Assembly: GCA_031216915.1 (NCBI GenBank)
Contig: CM062296.1
Coordinates: 454,398,287 to 454,462,286 of the forward strand
Source: Pictodentalium vernedei
Taxonomy: Eukaryota > Mollusca > Scaphopoda > Dentaliida > Dentaliidae
Reading direction: 5' to 3'
DNA: 64,000 nt
The notes below the pieces were generated by a model. That model was not told the DNA's origin. It did no database searches and worked only from the letters and a program-made list of their open reading frames with translations. Below, piece after piece: positions 1-14,800 of this stretch. The stretch's first letter is position 1. Each line of letters starts with the position of its first letter. Both the position numbers and the translations under genes were made by a program.

Positions 1-2
1 TG

Positions 3-1128
3 CATGCCCATCTAGAGTTACTACCTGAACACATTAGCATAGTCTAAACGTTTTGAATTAAACACCCTAGGAGCCTTTCGATGAAAACTGATTGTGTAAC
101 GATAAAAGTGGTTTCACTGGAACCACCTGGCGCCAAATAAAAATTCCGAAACCTTCATGCACATCTGGAGATGTTACCTGAACACATTAGCATTGTTGAA
201 GCGTTTCGACTTAAATTCCCTAGGAGCCTTTCGAAAAAAACTAATTTTCTAACGATAGAAGTGGTTCCACTGGAACCATATGGGGCAAATCAAAATTCTG
301 AACCCTTCTTGCACATCTAGAGATGTTACCTGTACACATTAGCATAGCTTAAAGGTTTCGAATAAAATACCCTAGGAGCCTTTCGATGAAAAATGATTTT
401 CTAACGATAAAAGTGGACCCACTGGAACCACCTGGAGCCTAATCAAAATTCCGAAATCTTCATGCACATCTAGAGTTGCTACCAGAACACATGAGCATAG
501 TTTAAGCGTTCTGAATTAAATACCCTAGAAGCCTTTTGATGAAAACTGATCTTCTAACGATTAAAGTGCTGAAACCACCTGGATCCAAATCAGAATTCCG
601 AAACCTTCATGCACATGTGGGGATATTACCTGAACACATTAGCATAGTTTGAACATTTCGAATGAAATACCCTAGGAGCCTTTCAATGAAAACTCATTTT
701 CTATCTATAAAAGTGGTTCCACTGGAACAACCTGGAGCCAAATCAAAATTCCGAACCCTTCTTGCACATCTAGAGATGTTACCTGAACACATTAGCATAG
801 TTTAAGCGTTTCGAATTAATTACCCTAGGAGCCTTTCGATTGAAACTGATCTTCTAACGATAAAAGTGGTTCCACTGGAACCACCTGGTGCCAAATCAAA
901 ATTCCGAAGAGATGTTACCTGAACACATTAGCATAGTTTAAACGTTTCGAATTAAATACCCTCGGAGCCTTTGAAGGAAAATTGATTTCTAACGATAAAA
1001 TTGGTTCCACTGGATCCACCTTGGCCAAATCAAAATTCCGAAACCTTGATGCACAACTAGGGATGCTAACTGAACACATTAGCATAGTTTGAACGTTTTG
1101 AATAAAATGCCCTAGGAGCCTTTCGATG
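3..1128 (+). repeat. Satellite block, left copy of an 8.73-kb-spaced duplication
   Basis: About 1.1 kb (seven monomers) is nearly identical to 8,731-9,857, including private variants such as CACCCTAGGAGCC, the defective monomer near 905 and ATGCCCTAGG near 1,106. The main difference is an 8-bp indel near 570. Similarity ends around the TTTCGATGAAAAC of the eighth monomer. The block shows a recent large-scale copy or unequal exchange inside the array. Confidence 0.9.
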
Positions 1129-1259
1129 AAAACCGATCTTTTAACGATAAAAGTGGTTCCACTGGAACCACCTGGGGTCAAATCAAAATTTCGAAACCTT
1201 CAGGCACATCTGGAGATTTTACCTGAATACATCAGCATAGTTTAAACGTTTTGAATTAA

Positions 1260-4200
1260 ATACCCTAGGAGCCTTTCGATGAAAACTGATTCTGTAACGA
1301 TAAGAGTGATTTCACTGGAACCACCTGGCGCCAAAACAAAATTCCGAAACCTTCATGCACATCTAGAGATGTTACCTGAACACATTAGCATTGTTGATGC
1401 GTTTCTACTTAAATACCCTAGGAGCTTTCTATGGAAACCAATTTTCTAACGATAAAACCAGAACACATTAGCATAGTTTAAACGTTTTGAATTAAATACC
1501 CTAGGAGGCTTTCGGTGAAAACTGATTTCCTAACGATAAAAGTGGTTCCACTGGAACCAAACCAAATTCTGAAAACTTCATGGACATTCAGAGATGTTAC
1601 CTGAACACATTAGCATAGTTTAAACGTTTCGAATTAAATAGCCTAGGAGCCTTTCGTTGAAAACTGATTTTTTAACGATAAATGTGGATCCACTGGGGCC
1701 AAATCAAAATTCTGAAACCTTCAGGCACTTCTGGAGATTTTACCTGAATACCTCAGCATAGTTTAAACGTTTTGAATTAAATACCCTAGGAGCCTTTCGA
1801 TGAAAACTGATTGTGTAACGATAAAAGTGGTTTCACTGGAACCACCTGGCGCCAAATCAAAATTCCGAAACCTTCATGCACATCTGGAGATGTTACCTGA
1901 ACACATTAGCATTGCTGAAGCGTTTCGACTTAAATACCCTAGGAGCCTTTCGATGAAAACTAAATTTCTAACGATAGAAGTGGTTTCACTGGAACCACAT
2001 GGAGAAAATCAAAATTCCGAACCCTTCGTGCACATCAAGAAATGTTACCTGAACATATTAGCATAGTTTAAACGTTTCGAATAAAATACCCTAGTAGCCT
2101 TTCGATGAAAACTGATTTTCTAACGATAAAAGTGGTCCCACTGAAACCACCTGGAGCGAAATCAAAATTCCGAAACCTTCATGCACATCTAGAGATGTTA
2201 TCTGAACACATTAGCATAGTTTAAGCGTTTCGAATTAAATACCCTAGAAGCCTTTCTATGAAAACTGATTTTCTAACGACAAAAGTGGTTCCACTGGAAC
2301 CTCATGGGGCCAAATCAAATGTCCAAAACCTTCATGCACATCTGGAGTTCCTACAGGAACACATTAGCATAGTTTAAACGTTTTGAATTAAATACCCTAG
2401 GAACCTTTCGATAAAAACTGATTTTCCAACGATAAAATTGGTTCCACTGGAACCAAACCAAATTCGGAAAACTTCGTGCACATTCAGAGATGTTACCTGA
2501 ACACATTAGCATAGATTAAACGTTTGGAATTAAATAGCCTAGGAGTCTTTCGTTGAAAACTGATTTTTTAACGATAAATGTGGTTCCACTGGAACCACCT
2601 GGGGCCAAATCAAAATTCCGAAACCTTCAGGCACATCTGGAGATTTTACCTGAATACTTCAGCATAGTTTAAACTTTTTCAATTGAATACCCTAGGAGCC
2701 TTTCGATGAAAACTGATTCTGTAACGATAAGAGTGATTTCACTGGAACCACCTGGCGCGAAAACAAAATTCCGAAACCTTCATGCACATCTAGAGATGTT
2801 ACCTGAACACATTAGCACTGTTGAAGCGTTTCGACTTAAATACCCTAGGAGCCTTTCTATGAAAACTAATTTTCTAACGATAAAACCTGAACACATTAGC
2901 ATAGTTTAAACATTTTGAAGTAAATACCCTAGGAGGCTTTCGACGAAAACTGATTTCCTAACGATAAAAGTGGTTCCACTGGAACCAAACCAAATTCTGA
3001 AAACTTCATGGACATTCAGAGATGTTACAAGAACACATTAGAATAGTTTAAACGTTTCGAATTATATACCCTAGGAGCCTTTCGATGAAAACTGATTTTG
3101 TAATGATAAAATTGGTTCCACTGGAACCACCTGGGGCGAAATCAAAATTCCGAAACCTTCTTGCACAACTAGGGATGTTACCTGAACACATTAGCATAGT
3201 TTAAACGTTTTGAATTAAATACCCTAGTAGCCTTTCGATGACAACTGGTTTTCTAATGATAAAAGTGCTTCCATTGGAACAACTGGGGCCAAAATCAAAA
3301 TTCTGAAACCTTCCTGCATATCTAGAGATGTTACCTGAACACATTAGCATAGTTTAGGCGTTTCGAATTAAATAACCTAGGAGCCTTTCGATGAAGACTG
3401 ATTTTCTAACGACAAAAGTGTTTCCACTGGAACCACCTGGGGCCAAATCAAAATTCCGAAACCTTCAGGCACATCTGGAGATTTTACCTGAATACATCAG
3501 CATAGTTTAAACGTTTTGAATTAAATACCCTAGGAGCCTTTCGATGAAAACTGAATTTCCATCGATAAAATTGGTTTCACTGGAACCACCTGGGGCCGAA
3601 ACAAATTTCCGAAACCTTCATGCACATCTAGATATGTTACCTGAACACATTAGCATAGTTTGAACGTTTTGAATTAAATACCCTAGGAGCCTTTCGATGA
3701 AAACTGATCTTCTAACGATAAAAGTGGTTCCACTGGAACCACCTGGGGCCAAATCAAAATTCCGAAACCTTCAGGCACATCTGGAGATTTTACCTGAATA
3801 CATCAGCATAGTTTAAACGTTTTGAATTAAATACCCTAGGAGCCTTTCGATGAAAACTGATTCTGTAACGATAAGAGTGACTTCACTGGAACAACCTGGC
3901 GCCAAAACAAAATTCCGAAACCTTCATGCACATCTAGAGATGTTACCTGAACACATTAGCATTGTTGAAGCGTTTCCACTTAAATACCCTAGGAGCCTTT
4001 CTATGAAAACCAATTTTCTAACGATAAAACCTGAACACATTAGCATAGTTTAAACGTTTTGAATTAAATACCGTAGGAGGCTTTCGATGAAAACTGATTT
4101 CCTAACGATAAAAGTGGTTCCACTGGAACCAAACCAAATTCTGAAAACTTCATGGACATTCAGAGATGTTACCTGAACACATTAGCATAGTTTAAACGTT

Positions 4201-5460
4201 TCGAATTAAATAGCCTAGGAGCCTTTCGTTGAAAACTGATTTTTTAACGATAAATGTGGATCCACTGGAACCACCAGGGGCCAAATCAAAATTCTGAAAC
4301 CTTCAGGCACTTCTGGAGATTTTACCTGAATACCTCAGCATAGTTTAAGCGTTTTAAATTAAATAACCTAGGAGCCTTTCGATGAAAAGTGATTGTGTAA
4401 CGATAAAAGCGGTTTCACTGGAACCACCTGGCGCCAAATCAAAATTCCGAAACCTTCATGCACATCTGGAGATGTTACCTGAACACATTAGCATTGCTGA
4501 AGCGTTTCGACTTAAATAGATAGAAGTGGTTCCACTGGAACCACATGGGGACAAATCAAAATTCCGAAGCCTTCGTGCACATCTAGAAATGTTACCTGAA
4601 CATATTAGCATAGTTTAAACGTTTCGAATAAAATACCCTAGGAGCCTTTCGATGAAAACTGATTTTCTAACGATAAAAGTGGTCCCACTGAAACCACCTG
4701 GAGCGAAATCAAAATTCCGAAACCTTCATGCAAATCTAGAAATGTTATCTGAACACATTAGCATAGTTTAAGCGTTTCGAATTAAATACCCTAAAAGCCT
4801 TTCGATGAAAACTGATTTTCTAACGATAGAAGTGGTTCCACTGGAACCACATGGGGCCAAATCAAATGTCCAAAACCTTCATGCACATCTGGAGTTCCTA
4901 CAGGAACACATTAGTATAGTTTAAACGTTTTGAATTAAATACCCTAGGAGCCTTTCGAAGAAAACTGATTTTCCAACGATAAAAGTGGTTCCTCTGGAAC
5001 CAAACCAAATTCGGAAAACTTCGTGCACATTCAGAGATGTTACCTGAACACATTAGCATAGATTAAACGTTTGGAATTAAATAGCCTAGGAGACTTTCGT
5101 TGAAAACTGATTTTTTAACGATAAATGTGGTTCCACTGGAACCACCTGGGGCCAAATCAAAATTCCGAAACCTTCAGGCACATCTGGAGATTTTACCTGA
5201 ATACATCAGCGTAGTTTAAACGTTTTAAATTAAATACCCTAGGAGCCTTTCGATGAAAACTGATTCTGCAACGATAAGCGTGATTTCACTGGAACCACCT
5301 GGCGCCAAAACAAAATTCCGAAACCTTCATGCACATCTAGAGATGTTACCTGAACACATTAGCATTGTTGAAGCGCTTCGACTTAAATACCCAAGGAGCC
5401 TTTCTATGAAAACTAATTTTCTAACGATAAAACCTGAACACATTAGCATAGTTTAAACAT
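1260..5460 (+). repeat. Higher-order repeat with a deleted 84-bp monomer
   Basis: A multimeric unit recurs four times. Each has a variant monomer carrying GATTCTGTAACGATAAG (near 1,288, 2,715, 3,859 and 5,262 with GATTCTGCAACG) followed by a short monomer in which about 69 bp, including the palindrome, is missing. The deletion junction ATAAAACC-GAACAC lies near 1,457, 2,884, 4,029 and 5,432. Spacings are about 1,427, 1,144 and 1,403 bp, so the higher-order unit itself varies in length by whole monomers. Confidence 0.85.
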
Positions 5461-8400
5461 TTTGAAGTAAATACCCTAGGAGGCTTTCGACGAAAACTGA
5501 TTTCATAACGTTGAAACTGGTTCCACTGGAACCAAACCAAATTTTGAAAACTTCATGGACATTCAGAGATGTTACCTGAACACATTAGCATAGTTTAAAC
5601 GTTTCGAATTAAATAGCCTAGGAGCCTTTCGATGAAAACTGATTTTCTAACGATAAAAGTGGTCCCACTGAAACCACCTGGAGCGAAATCAAAATTCCGA
5701 AACCTTCATGCAAATCTAGAGATGTTATCTGAACACATTAGCATAGTTTAAGCGTTTCGAATTAAATACCCTAAAAGCCTTTCGATGAAAACTGATTTTC
5801 TAACGATAGAAGTGGTTCCACTGGTACCACATGGGGCCAAATCAAATGTCCAAAACCTTCATGCACATCTGGAGTTCCTACAGGAACACATTAGCATAGT
5901 TTAAACGTTGTGAATTAAATACCCTGGGAGCCTTTCGAAGAAAACTGATTTTCCAACGATAAAAGTGGTTCCTCTGGAACCAAACCAAATTCGGAAAACT
6001 TCATGGACATTCAGAGATGTTACCTGAACACATTAGCATAGTTTAAACGTTTCGAATTAAATAGCCTAGGAGCCTTTCGTTGAAAACTGATTTTGTAACG
6101 ATAAATGTGGTTCCACTGGAACCACCTGGGGCCAAATCAAAATTCTGAAACCTTCAGGCACATCTGGAGATTTTACCTGAATACATCAGCTTAGTTTAAA
6201 CGTTTTGAATTAAATACCCTAGGAGCCTTTTGATGGAAAATGACTGTGTAACGAAAAAAGTGTTTTTTTCTGGAACCACCTGGCGCCAAATCAAAATTCC
6301 GAAACCTTCATGCACATCTGGAGATGTTACCTGAACACATTAGCATTGCTGAAGGGTTTCGACTTAAATACCCTAGGAGCCTTTCGATGAAAACTAATTT
6401 TCTAACGATAGAAGTGGTTCCACTGGTAACACATGGGGACAAATCAAAATTCCGAACCCTTCGTGCACATCTAGAGATGTTACCTGAACACATTAGCATA
6501 GTTTAAACGTTTCGAATAAAATACCCTAGGAGCCTTTCGATGAAAACGGATCTTCTGACGATAAAAGTGGTTCCACTGGAACCACCTGGGTCCAAATCAG
6601 AATTCCGAAACCTTCAGGCACATGTGGGGATATTACCTGAACACATTAGCCTAGTTTGAACATTTCGAATTAAATACCATAGGAGCCTTTCAATGAAAAC
6701 TCTTTTTCTATCTATATAAGTGGTTCAACTGGAACAACCTGGGGCCAAATCAAAATTCCGAAACCTTCATGCTCATCTAGAGATGTTATCTGAACGCATT
6801 AGCATAGTTTAAGCGTTTCGAATTAAATACCCTAGGAGCCTTTCGATTGAAACTGATCTTCTAACGATAAAAGTGGTTCCACTGGAACCACCTGGTGCCA
6901 AATGAAAAATTCCGAAACCTTCGTGCACATCTAGAGTTTGTACCTGAACACATTAGCAAAGTTTGAGCGTTTCGAATTAAATACCCTAGAAGCCTTTTGA
7001 TGAAAACTGATCTTCTAACGATAAAAGTGGTTCCACTGGAACCACCGGGGGCAAAATCAAAATTCCGATACCTTCATGCACATCTAGAGATGTTAACTGA
7101 ACACATTAGCGTAGTTTAAACGTTTCGAATTAAATACCCTCGGAGCCTTTGAAGGAAAACTGATTTCTAACGATAAAATTGGTTCCACTGGATCCACCTG
7201 GGGCCAAATCAAAATTCCGAAACCTTCATGCACAACTAGGGATGCTACCTGAACACACTAGCATAGTTTAAACGTTTTGAATAAAATACCCTAGATCCTT
7301 TCGATAAAAACTGATCTTCTGACGATAAAAGAGGTTCCACTGGAACCACCTGGGTCCAAATCAGAATTCCGAAACCTTCAGGCATTAGCATTGTTTAAGC
7401 GGTTCGAATTAAATACCCTAGGAGCCTTTCGATGAAAACTGATTTTCTAACGATAAAAGTGGTTCCATTAGAACCACCTGGGGCCAAATCAAAATTCCAA
7501 AACCTTCATGCACATCTAGAGTTCCTACCTGAACACATTAGCATAATTTAAACGTTTTGAATTAAATACCCGAGGAGCCTTGCGTTGAAAACTGATTTTC
7601 TAACGATAAAAGTGGTTCCACTGCAACCACCTGGGGCCAAATCAAAATTTCGAACCCTTCGTGCACATCTACAGATGTTACCTGACCATATTAGCATAGT
7701 TTAAGCGCTTCGAATTAAATACCCTATGAGCGTTTCGATGAAAACTGATCTTCTAACGATAAAAGTGGTTCCACTGGAACCACTGGGGACAAAATCAAAA
7801 TACCGAAAATGTCATGCACATCTAGAGATGTTACCTGAACACATTAGCATAGTTTGAACGTTTCGAATTAAATACCCTATGAGACTTTCGATGAAAACTG
7901 ATTTTCTAACGATAAAAGTGGTTCCACTGGAACCACTGGGGACAAAATCAAAATCTCGAAAACTTCATGCACATCTATAGATGTTACCTCAACACATTAG
8001 AATAGTTTAAACGTGTCGAATTAAATACCCTATGAGCCTTTCGATAAAAACTGATTTTCTAACGATAAAATTGGTTCCATTGGAACCACCTGGGGCCAAA
8101 TCAAAATTCCGAAACCTTCATGCACAACTAGGGATACTACGTGAACACATTAGCATAGTTTAAACGTTTTGAATTTAATACCCTAGGAGCCTTTCGATGA
8201 AAACTGATTTTCTAATGATAAAAGTGGTTCCACTGCAACCACTGGGAACAAAATCAAAATGCCGAAACCTTCGTGCACATCTAGAGATGTTACCGGAACA
8301 CATTAGCATTGTTTAGGGGTTTCGAATTAAATAACCTAGGAGCCTTTCGATGAAAACTGATTTTCTAACGATAAAAGTGCTTCCACTAGAACCATTGGGG

Positions 8401-8730
8401 ACAAAATCAAAATGCCGAAACCTTCCTGCGTATCTAGAGATGTTACCTGAACACATTAGCATAGTTTAAGCGTTTCGAATTAAATATCCTATGAACCTTT
8501 CGATGAAAACTGATTTTCTAACGATAAAAGAGGTTCCACGGGAACCACTGGGGACAAAATCAAAATACCGAAAACTTCATGCACATCTAGAGATGTTACC
8601 TGAACACATTAGCATAGTATAATCGTTTCGAATAAAATACCCTAGGAGCCTTTCGATGAAAACTGATTTCCTAACGATAAAAGAGGACCCACTGGAACCA
8701 CCTGGAGCCAAATCAAAATTACGAAATCTT

Positions 8731-9857
8731 CATGCCCATCTAGAGTTACTACCTGAACACATTAGCATAGTCTAAACGTTTTGAATTAAACACCCTAGGA
8801 GCCTTTCGATGAAAACTGATTGTGTAACGATAAAAGTGGTTTCACTGGAACCCCCTGGCGCCAAATAAAAATTCCGAAACCTTCATGCACATCTGGAGAT
8901 GTTACCTGAACACATTAGCATTGTTGAAGCGTTTCGACTTAAATTCCCTAGGAGCCTTTCGAAAAAAAACTAATTTTCTAACGATAGAAGTGGTTCCACT
9001 GGAACCATATGGGGCAAATCAAAATTCTGAACCCTTCTTGCACATCTAGAGATGTTACCTGTACACATTAGCATAGCTTAAAGGTTTCGAATAAAATACC
9101 CTAGGAGCCTTTCGATGAAAAATGATTTTCTAACGATAAAAGTGGACCCACTGGAACCACCTGGAGCCTAATCAAAATTCCGAAATCTTCATGCACATCT
9201 AGAGTTGCTACCAGAACACATGAGCATAGTTTAAGCGTTCTGAATTAAATACCCTAGAAGCCTTTTGATGAAAACTGATCTTCTAACGATTAAAGTGGTT
9301 CCACTGAAACCACCTGGATCCAAATCAGAATTCCGAAACCTTCATGCACATGTGGGGATATTACCTGAACACATTAGCATAGTTTGAACATTTCGAATGA
9401 AATACCCTAGGAGCCTTTCAATGAAAACTCATTTTCTATCTATAAAAGTGGTTCCACTGGAACAACCTGGAGCCAAATCAAAATTCCGAACCCTTCTTGC
9501 ACATCTAGAGATGTTACCTGAACACATTAGCATAGTTTAAGCGTTTCGAATTAATTACCCTAGGAGCCTTTCGATTGAAACTGATCTTCTAACGATAAAA
9601 GTGGTTCCACTGGAACCACCTGGTGCCAAATCAAAATTCCGAAGAGATGTTACCTGAACACATTAGCATAGTTTAAACGTTTCGAATTAAATACCCTCGG
9701 AGCCTTTGAAGGAAAATTGATTTCTAACGATAAAATTGGTTCCACTGGATCCACCTTGGCAAAATCAAAATTCCGAAACCTTGATGCACAACTAGGGATG
9801 CTAACTGAACACATTAGCATAGTTTGAACGTTTTGAATAAAATGCCCTAGGAGCCTT
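8731..9857 (+). repeat. Satellite block, right copy of the duplication
   Basis: Partner of 3-1,128, offset by 8,728 bp at the left and 8,735 bp at the right because of a small indel. The two blocks share monomer-specific variants that are absent from most other monomers, so they are copies of one segment and not merely members of the same family. Confidence 0.9.
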
Positions 9858-11819
9858 TCGATGAAAACTGAATTTCAAACGATAAAAGTGGTTCCACTGG
9901 AACCACTGGGGACAAAATCAAAATGCCGAAACCTTCCAGCATATCTAGAGGTGTTCCCTGAACACATTAGCATTGTTTAAGCGTTTCGAATTAAATACCC
10001 TAGGAGCCTTTCGATGAAAACTGATTTTCTAACGATAAAAGTGGTTCCATTTGAACAACCTGGGGCCAAATCAAAATTCCAAAACCTTCATGCACATCTA
10101 GAGTTCCTACCTGAACACATTAGCATAATTTAAACGTTTTGAATTAAATACCCTACGAGCCATTCGATGAAAAGTGATATTCTAACGATAAAAGTGGTTC
10201 CACTGGAAACAAATGGGGCAAAATCAAAATTCCGAAACCTTCATGCACAACTAGGGATACTACCTGAACACATTAGCATAGTTTAAACGTTTTGAATTAA
10301 ATACCCTAGGAGTCTTTCGATGAACACTAATTTTGTAATGATAAAAGTGGTTCCACTGCAACGGCTGGGGACAAAATCAAAATGCCGAAACCTTCGTGCA
10401 CATCTAGGGATGTTACCTGAACACATTAGCATTGTTTAGGCGTTTCGAATTAAATAACCTAGGAGCCTTTCGATGAAAACTGATTTTCTAACGATAAAAG
10501 TGGTTCCACTGGAACCACCTGGGGCCAATCAAAATTCCGAAATCTTCATGCACATCTAGAGTTGCTACCTGAACACGTTAGCATAGTTTAAGCGTTTCGA
10601 ATTAATTAGCCTACGCGCCGTTGGATGAAAAGTGATATTCTAACGTTAAAAGTGGTTCCACTGGAACCACCGGGGGCAAAATCAAAATTCCGAAACCTTC
10701 ATGCACATCTAGAGATGTTACCTGAATACATTAGCAATGTTAAAGCGTTTCGAATTGAATACCCTAGGAGCCTTTCGATGAAAACTGATTTTCTAACGAT
10801 AAAAGTGGTTCCACTGGAAGCACCTGGGGCCAAATCAAATTTCCAAAACCTTCATGCACATCTAGAGTTCCTACAGGTACACATTAGCATAGTTTAAACG
10901 TTTTGAATTAAATACCCTAGGAGCCTTTCGATAAAAAATGATTTTCCAACGATAAAAGTGGTTCTACTGGAACCAAGCCAAATTCTGAACACTTCATGCA
11001 CATTCAGAGATGTTACCTGAACACAATAGCATAGATTAAACGTTTCGAATTAAATACACTAGGAGTCTTTCGATGAAAACTGAATCTGTCACGATAAAAG
11101 TGGTTTCACTGGAACCACCTGGCGCCAAATCAAAATTCCGAAACCTTCATGCACATCTAGAGATGTTACCTGAACATATTAGCATTGTTGAAGCGTTTCG
11201 ACTTAAATACCCTAGGAGCCTTTCAATGAAAACTAATTTTCAAACGATAATAGTGGTTCCACTGGAACCACCTGGGGACAAATCAAAATTCCGAACCCTT
11301 CTTGCACATCTAGAGATGTTACTTGAACACATTAGCATAGTTTAAACGTTTCGAATAAAATAGCCTAGGAGCCTTTTGATGAAAATTGATCTTCTAACGA
11401 TAAAAGTGGTTCCACTTGAACCACCTGGGTCCAAATCAGAATTCCGAAACTTTCATGTACATGTAGGGATATTACCTTAACACATTAGCATAGTTTGAAC
11501 ATTTCCAATTAAATACCCTAATTAACTAATTTTCTAACGATAAAAGTTGGTCCACTGGAATCACCTGAGGCCAAATCAAAATTGCAAAACCTCCGTGCAC
11601 ATCTAGAGTTTCTACCTGAACACATTAGCATAGTTTAAACGTTTTGAAATGAATACCCGAGGAGCCTTGCGTTGAAAACTGATTTTCTAACGATAAAAGT
11701 GGTTCCACTGCAACCACCTGGGGCCAAATCAAAATTTCGAAACCTTCATGCTCATCTAGAGATGTTACCTGAACACATTAGCATAGTTTAAACCTTTCGA
11801 TTTAAATACCCTAGGAGCC

Positions 11820-14800
11820 TTACATTGAAAACTGATTTTCTAACGATAAAAGTGGTTCCACTGGAACCACCTGGGGCCAAATCAAAATTGGAAAACCTTC
11901 ATGCACATCTAGAGTTCCTACCTGAACACATTAGCATAGTTTAAACGTTTTGAATTAAATACCCGAGGAGCCTTGCGTTGAAAACTGATTTTCTAATGAT
12001 AAACGTGGTTCCACTGGTACCACCTGGGGCCAAATCAAAATTGCGAGGCATTCATGCACATCTACAGTTGAAACCTGACCATATTAGCATAGTTTAAGTG
12101 TTTCGAATTAGGAGCCTTTCGATGAAAACTGATTTTCCAACGATAAAAGTGGTTCCGCTGGAACCACTGGGGAAAAAATCAAAATTCCGAAACCTTCATG
12201 CACATTTAGAGATGTTACCTGAACACATTAGCATAGTTTAATCGTTTCGAATTAAATACCCTAGGAGCCTTTCGATGAAAACTGATTTTCCAACGATAAA
12301 AGTGGTTCCACTGGAACCAGCTGGGGCTAAATCAAAATTCCGAAACCTTCATGCGCATCTAGAGATGTTACCTGAACACATTAGCATAGTTTAAACGTTT
12401 CGAATTAAATACCCTAGGAGCTTTCGATAAAAACTGATTTTCGAATGATAAAAGTTGTTCCACTGGAACCACTGGGGACAAAATCAAAATTCCGAAACCT
12501 TCATGCACATCTAGAGATGTTACCTGAACACACTAGCATAGTTTAAACGTTTCGAATTAAATACCCTAGGAGCCTTTCGATGAAAACTGACATTCAAATG
12601 ATAAAAGTGGTTCCACTGGAACCACCTGGGGCCAAATCAAAATTCCGAAACCTTCATGCACATCTAGAGATGTTACCTGAACACATTAGAATAGTTTAAA
12701 CGTTTCGTATTAAATACCCTAGAAGCCTTTCGTTGAAAACTGATTTTCTAACGATAAATGTGTTTCCACAGGAACCACTGGGGACAAAATCAAAATACTG
12801 AATCCTTCCTGCACCTCTAGAGTCCCTACCTGAACACATTAGCATACTTTAAACGTTTTCGATTAAATACCCGAGGAGCCTTGCGTTGAATACTGAGTTT
12901 CTAACGATAAAAGTGGTTCCACTGGAACCACCTGGGGCCAAACCAATCTTTCGAACTCTTCTTGCACATCTACAGATGTTACCTGACCACATAAGCCTAG
13001 TTTCAGCGTTTCGAATGAAATACCCTAGGACCTTTCGATGAAAACTGATTTTCTAACGATAAAAGTGGTTCCACAGGAACCACTGGGTACAAAATCAAAA
13101 TACTGAAACCTTCATGCACGTCTAGAGATGTTACCTGAACACATTAGCATAGTTTAAACGTTTCGAATTAAATACCCTATGAGCCTTTCGATGAAATCTG
13201 ATTTTCTAACGATAAAATTGGCTCCACTGGAACCACCTGGGGGCGAATCAAAATACCGAAACCTCCATGCACATCTAGATATGTTACCTGAACACATCAG
13301 CATAGTTTAAACGTTTTGATTTAAATACCCTAGGAGTCTTTCGATGAAAGCTGATTCTCTAACGATAAAAGTGGTTCCACTGGAACCACCTGCGGCCAAC
13401 TCAAAATTCTAAAATCTTCATGCACATCTAGAGTTGCCACCTGAACACATTAGCATAGTTTAAGCGTTTTGAATTAAATACCCTAGGAGGCTATCGATGA
13501 AAACATATCTTCTAACGATAAAAGTGGTTCCACTGGAACCACCGGGGGCAAAATCGAAATTCAGAAACCTTCATGGACATCTAGAGATATTACCTGTACA
13601 CATTAGCATAGTTTTAGCGTTTTGAATTAAATACCCTAGAAGCGTTTCGATGGGAACTGATTTTCTAACGATAAAAGTGGTTCCACTGGAACCACTGGGG
13701 GCAAAATCAAAATTCCGAAACCTTCATGCACATCTAGAGATGTTACATGAACACATTAGCATAGTTTAAAGATTTTGAATTAAATACCCTAAGAGCCTTT
13801 CGAAAAAAACTGATTTTCCAATGATAAAAGTGGTTCCACTGGAACCACCTGGAGCCAAATCAAAATTTGGAAACCTTCATGCACTTCTAGAGATGTCAGC
13901 TGAACACATTAGCATTGTTTAGGCGTTTCGAATTAAACACCCTAGGAGCCTTTCGAGGAAAAATGATTTTCTAACCATAAAAGAGGTTCCACTGGAATCA
14001 CCTGGGGCCAAATCAAAATTCCGAAACCTTCATGAACATTTAGAGTTGCTACCTGAACACAGTAGCATAGTTTAAGCGTTTCGAATTAAGTACCCTAGGT
14101 GCCTTTCGATGAAAACTGATCTTCTAATGATAAAAGTGGTTCGATTGGAACCAGCGGGGGCAAAAGCAAGATTCCGAAACCTTCATGCACATCTAGAGAT
14201 GTTCCCTGAACACATTAGCATCGTTTAAGCGTTTCAAATTAAATAACCTAGGAGCCTTTCGATAAAAACTGATTTTCTAACGATAAAAGTGGTTCCACTG
14301 GAACCGCATGGGGCCAAATCAAAATTCCGAAACCTTCATGCACATCTACGGATGTTACCTGAACACATTAGCATAGTTTAAACGTTTTGAATTAAATACC
14401 CTGGAGCCTTTCGATGAAAACTGATTTTCTAACGATAAAAGTGGTTCCACTGGAACCACCTGGCGCCAAATCAAAATTCCAAAACCTTCATGCACATCTA
14501 GAGTTCCTACCTGAACAGATTAGCATAGTGTAAACATTTTGAATTAAATACACGAGGAGCCTTGCGTTGAAAACTGATTTTGTAATGACAAAAGTGGTTC
14601 CACTGGAACCACCTGGGTCCAAGTCAAAATTTCAAACCCTCCATGCACATTTACAGATGTTACCTGACCACATTAGCATAGTTCAAGCGTTTAAAATTAA
14701 ATACCCAAGGAGCCTTTCGATGAAAACTGATTTTCTAACTATAAATGTGGTTCCACTGGAACCACTAGGGGCAAAATCAAAATTCCGAAACCTTCATGCA

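Noticed and set aside
866-884. Satellite palindrome as a heat-shock element or STAT site
   Set aside because: TTC and GAA are five bases apart, which does not fit the two-base spacing of heat-shock elements or the three-base STAT spacing.
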